Assembly: GCA_021157815.1 (NCBI GenBank)
Contig: JAGGVT010000102.1
Coordinates: forward strand, 1-6,316
DNA from: a bacterium
GTDB taxonomy: Bacteria; JAJVIF01; JAGGVT01
DNA length: 6,316 nucleotides
Direction of reading: 5' to 3'
Under the pieces are notes generated by a model, which searched no databases, was not told the origin of the DNA, and saw only the letters and a program-made list of their open reading frames with translations. The position numbers and the translations under genes are program-made. Positions 4,947 to 6,316 of this stretch are shown in pieces (within the stretch, counting starts at the first letter, position 1; every line of letters starts with the position of its first letter).

Positions 4947-6316
4947 CTAATTTGTCCGGTTGAAATAAATGTGCGGAGCGTTGGGACCGTCCATCTCTTC
5001 CCAAATCGCATATGCTGTGCCTGTATTCGAATCGAACGCCAGATGCACATGCTCATCATTATGTTCGTTGAACGGGTCATCTTTGTTGATCCAGTAATCC
5101 GGTTCGAATTGTGTCCAGCCATATTCAGCGTCATATAATTCGAATGTAATTTGTCCCGGTCCAAAAGCGAATGTTGTGTATGCCACCCACAAATCACCTG
5201 TAGTCTGGTCAAACTCGATGTCAGGATAAACCTGATTGCCCTCGCGGTCATGATTAAGGATAATTGGCGGATTGGGGAATTCAGGCGGATACCCGACTCC
5301 GGTCAACATACCGATTTCCTGCGGCTCGATTTCACCCGGGATTCCGGTCGCGGCGTATGCGATATACGCATTATTATTATGGTCAACCGCGATATGCGCA
5401 CCCTCGGGATATAATTCGCCAAACAGGTTTACTCGAACAGATTCAGTATGATTAAGCGTATCGCCCCAGACCATCGAATAGTAGATTGTTCCAAGGTCAC
5501 GCGAGCAGTGAACCTCATGCAGGTTGCCGTTGTAATCGCAAACTGAATCGATATGCGCCTTGTCCAGACCAGTGCCTAAAATTGCACCGGCGCAGTTTGG
5601 AACAGTGGTGAATTCTATTGTTGCTGTCGGATTTGTGGTTATATCAGAGATTTTCCACAGCATGATATCATCCGTAGCCTCACCTGATGTTGCCCTATCA
5701 AGATCAATTGCTGCGATGAAACAGATATCCGGATCAGTCGGATGCGCAGAGACATCAAGACTCTGAACACCCTCGCGGTCGTCTGTGTAGAGGTAACTTC
5801 CGATACAACGCTGGAGATACATGACAGGCTCAAAATCCAGCCCGCCGCTTGCGTTCGGTTTGCAGATTGTCAAGCGCATGACACCATCAGGATAATTCGC
5901 GCAGTTGTCCCAGAATCCCGCGATAATCACAACAACCCAGCCGTTTGAAAGCGTGTCAAGTGAGATTAAATCCATATTGTTGACCCAGCAGTTGGCGGGA
6001 TAATCAAAACTCTGCGGCGTGTTGAATGTTACACCGCCGTCGTTTGATCGCTGAATCCAGTAGTTTTCATAACCGCCAATAGAGCCGTAATAGCAGACAT
6101 AAACATTTTCGCCATGAACAGCAACATTATTCTCCATTTCCTTACGATCTACAGATGCCCAGTCGAGATTTCCGGGCGTTACACGAACTGCCGGATTGCG
6201 CCACGGATTGTTACCAACCATAATCGGATTAACGATAAGTTCCTGAGTGCAGATTTTTGTAGCTGCCGGTGTGCCGTTGTCGGTTACACGCATCGCAATT
6301 GTTAACGTAAACGGGT
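4947..6316 (-). CDS. Exported-looking beta-propeller/sialidase-like protein (5' end outside window)
   Basis: The reading frame is open to the right edge; an internal ATG at 6293 is not the start, because the seven residues before it (PFTLTIA) continue into MRVTDNGTPAAT, which looks like the closing strands of a PKD- or cadherin-like Ig domain. The 455 visible residues then show a beta-rich propeller-like region. RSNDGGVTF (visible residues 89-97) fits an Asp-box (S-x-D-x-G-x-T-W/F), as found in sialidases and other BNR-repeat proteins. Three blade-like strands of the form I-x-F/V-D-x-x-x-G/N-x-x-x-x-x-Y/W recur at about 307-321, 363-379 and 422-438. Ten cysteines suggest a disulphide-containing protein outside the cytoplasm. 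The C-terminus ends at HIYFNRTN with no recognisable sorting domain or anchor. Catalytic residues of a true sialidase cannot be assigned, so no enzymatic function is claimed. The N-terminal signal, if any, lies outside the window. It has its own terminator and no evident link with the por operon. Confidence 0.7.
   Translation of the reverse strand, partial: PFTLTIAMRVTDNGTPAATKICTQELIVNPIMVGNNPWRNPAVRVTPGNLDWASVDRKEMENNVAVHGENVYVCYYGSIGGYENYWIQRSNDGGVTFNTPQSFDYPANCWVNNMDLISLDTLSNGWVVVIIAGFWDNCANYPDGVMRLTICKPNASGGLDFEPVMYLQRCIGSYLYTDDREGVQSLDVSAHPTDPDICFIAAIDLDRATSGEATDDIMLWKISDITTNPTATIEFTTVPNCAGAILGTGLDKAHIDSVCDYNGNLHEVHCSRDLGTIYYSMVWGDTLNHTESVRVNLFGELYPEGAHIAVDHNNNAYIAYAATGIPGEIEPQEIGMLTGVGYPPEFPNPPIILNHDREGNQVYPDIEFDQTTGDLWVAYTTFAFGPGQITFELYDAEYGWTQFEPDYWINKDDPFNEHNDEHVHLAFDSNTGTAYAIWEEMDGPNAPHIYFNRTN

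Noticed and set aside
4735-4950. Plus-strand frame in the intergenic gap
   Set aside because: It translates through the perfect hairpin and the terminator and ends in the antisense of the propeller gene; no family resemblance.
4925-5251. Second minus-strand frame overlapping the propeller gene
   Set aside because: The propeller frame is longer, open to the window edge and shows repeated structural motifs; this one is a shadow.

Overview
The window is a bacterial chromosomal segment in which every supported gene lies on the minus strand. Read in the direction of transcription (right to left) it holds four things. First is the 3' part of a large exported-looking beta-propeller/sialidase-like protein (4947-6316, entering from outside the window), closed by a clear rho-independent terminator at 4894-4918. 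Second is a two-gene operon for a four-subunit 2-oxoacid (probably pyruvate):ferredoxin oxidoreductase. Third is a roughly 240-base nested inverted-repeat element. Fourth is a higBA-type toxin-antitoxin pair whose antitoxin gene runs off the left edge.

The oxidoreductase is the metabolic core. porGD (3322-4311) fuses the gamma subunit to a 2x[4Fe-4S] ferredoxin-like delta domain. porAB (978-3257) fuses the alpha subunit to the TPP-binding beta subunit. Together they would oxidatively decarboxylate a 2-oxoacid with CoA to acyl-CoA and CO2: chemistry at TPP in alpha/beta, electrons out through the beta cluster and the delta clusters to ferredoxin. The gene and fusion order (gamma-delta, then alpha-beta) differs from the alpha-gamma-delta-beta order of the single-chain enzyme. 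A candidate promoter with small palindromes sits about 125 bases upstream of porGD, and a strong terminator (921-938) closes the operon.

The non-coding stretches are rich in repeats. The 635-base gap between the propeller gene and porGD carries four copies of a 17-base unit of the type GGTGTCAGACCCCTTGA, two of them forming a perfect 17-base-pair hairpin. The gap between porAB and higB carries the nested palindrome at 672-909, which looks like a small non-autonomous mobile element or an interspersed palindromic repeat. The higBA promoter has a 13-base palindrome in its spacer, the expected place for an autoregulatory operator, and the predicted transcript start lies almost on the GTG start codon.

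The organism cannot be named from this window. A ferredoxin-dependent oxidoreductase suggests an anaerobe or facultative anaerobe. The fused subunits, moderate GC content, the exported propeller protein and the abundant repeats would suit a poorly cultured bacterial lineage, but that is inference.
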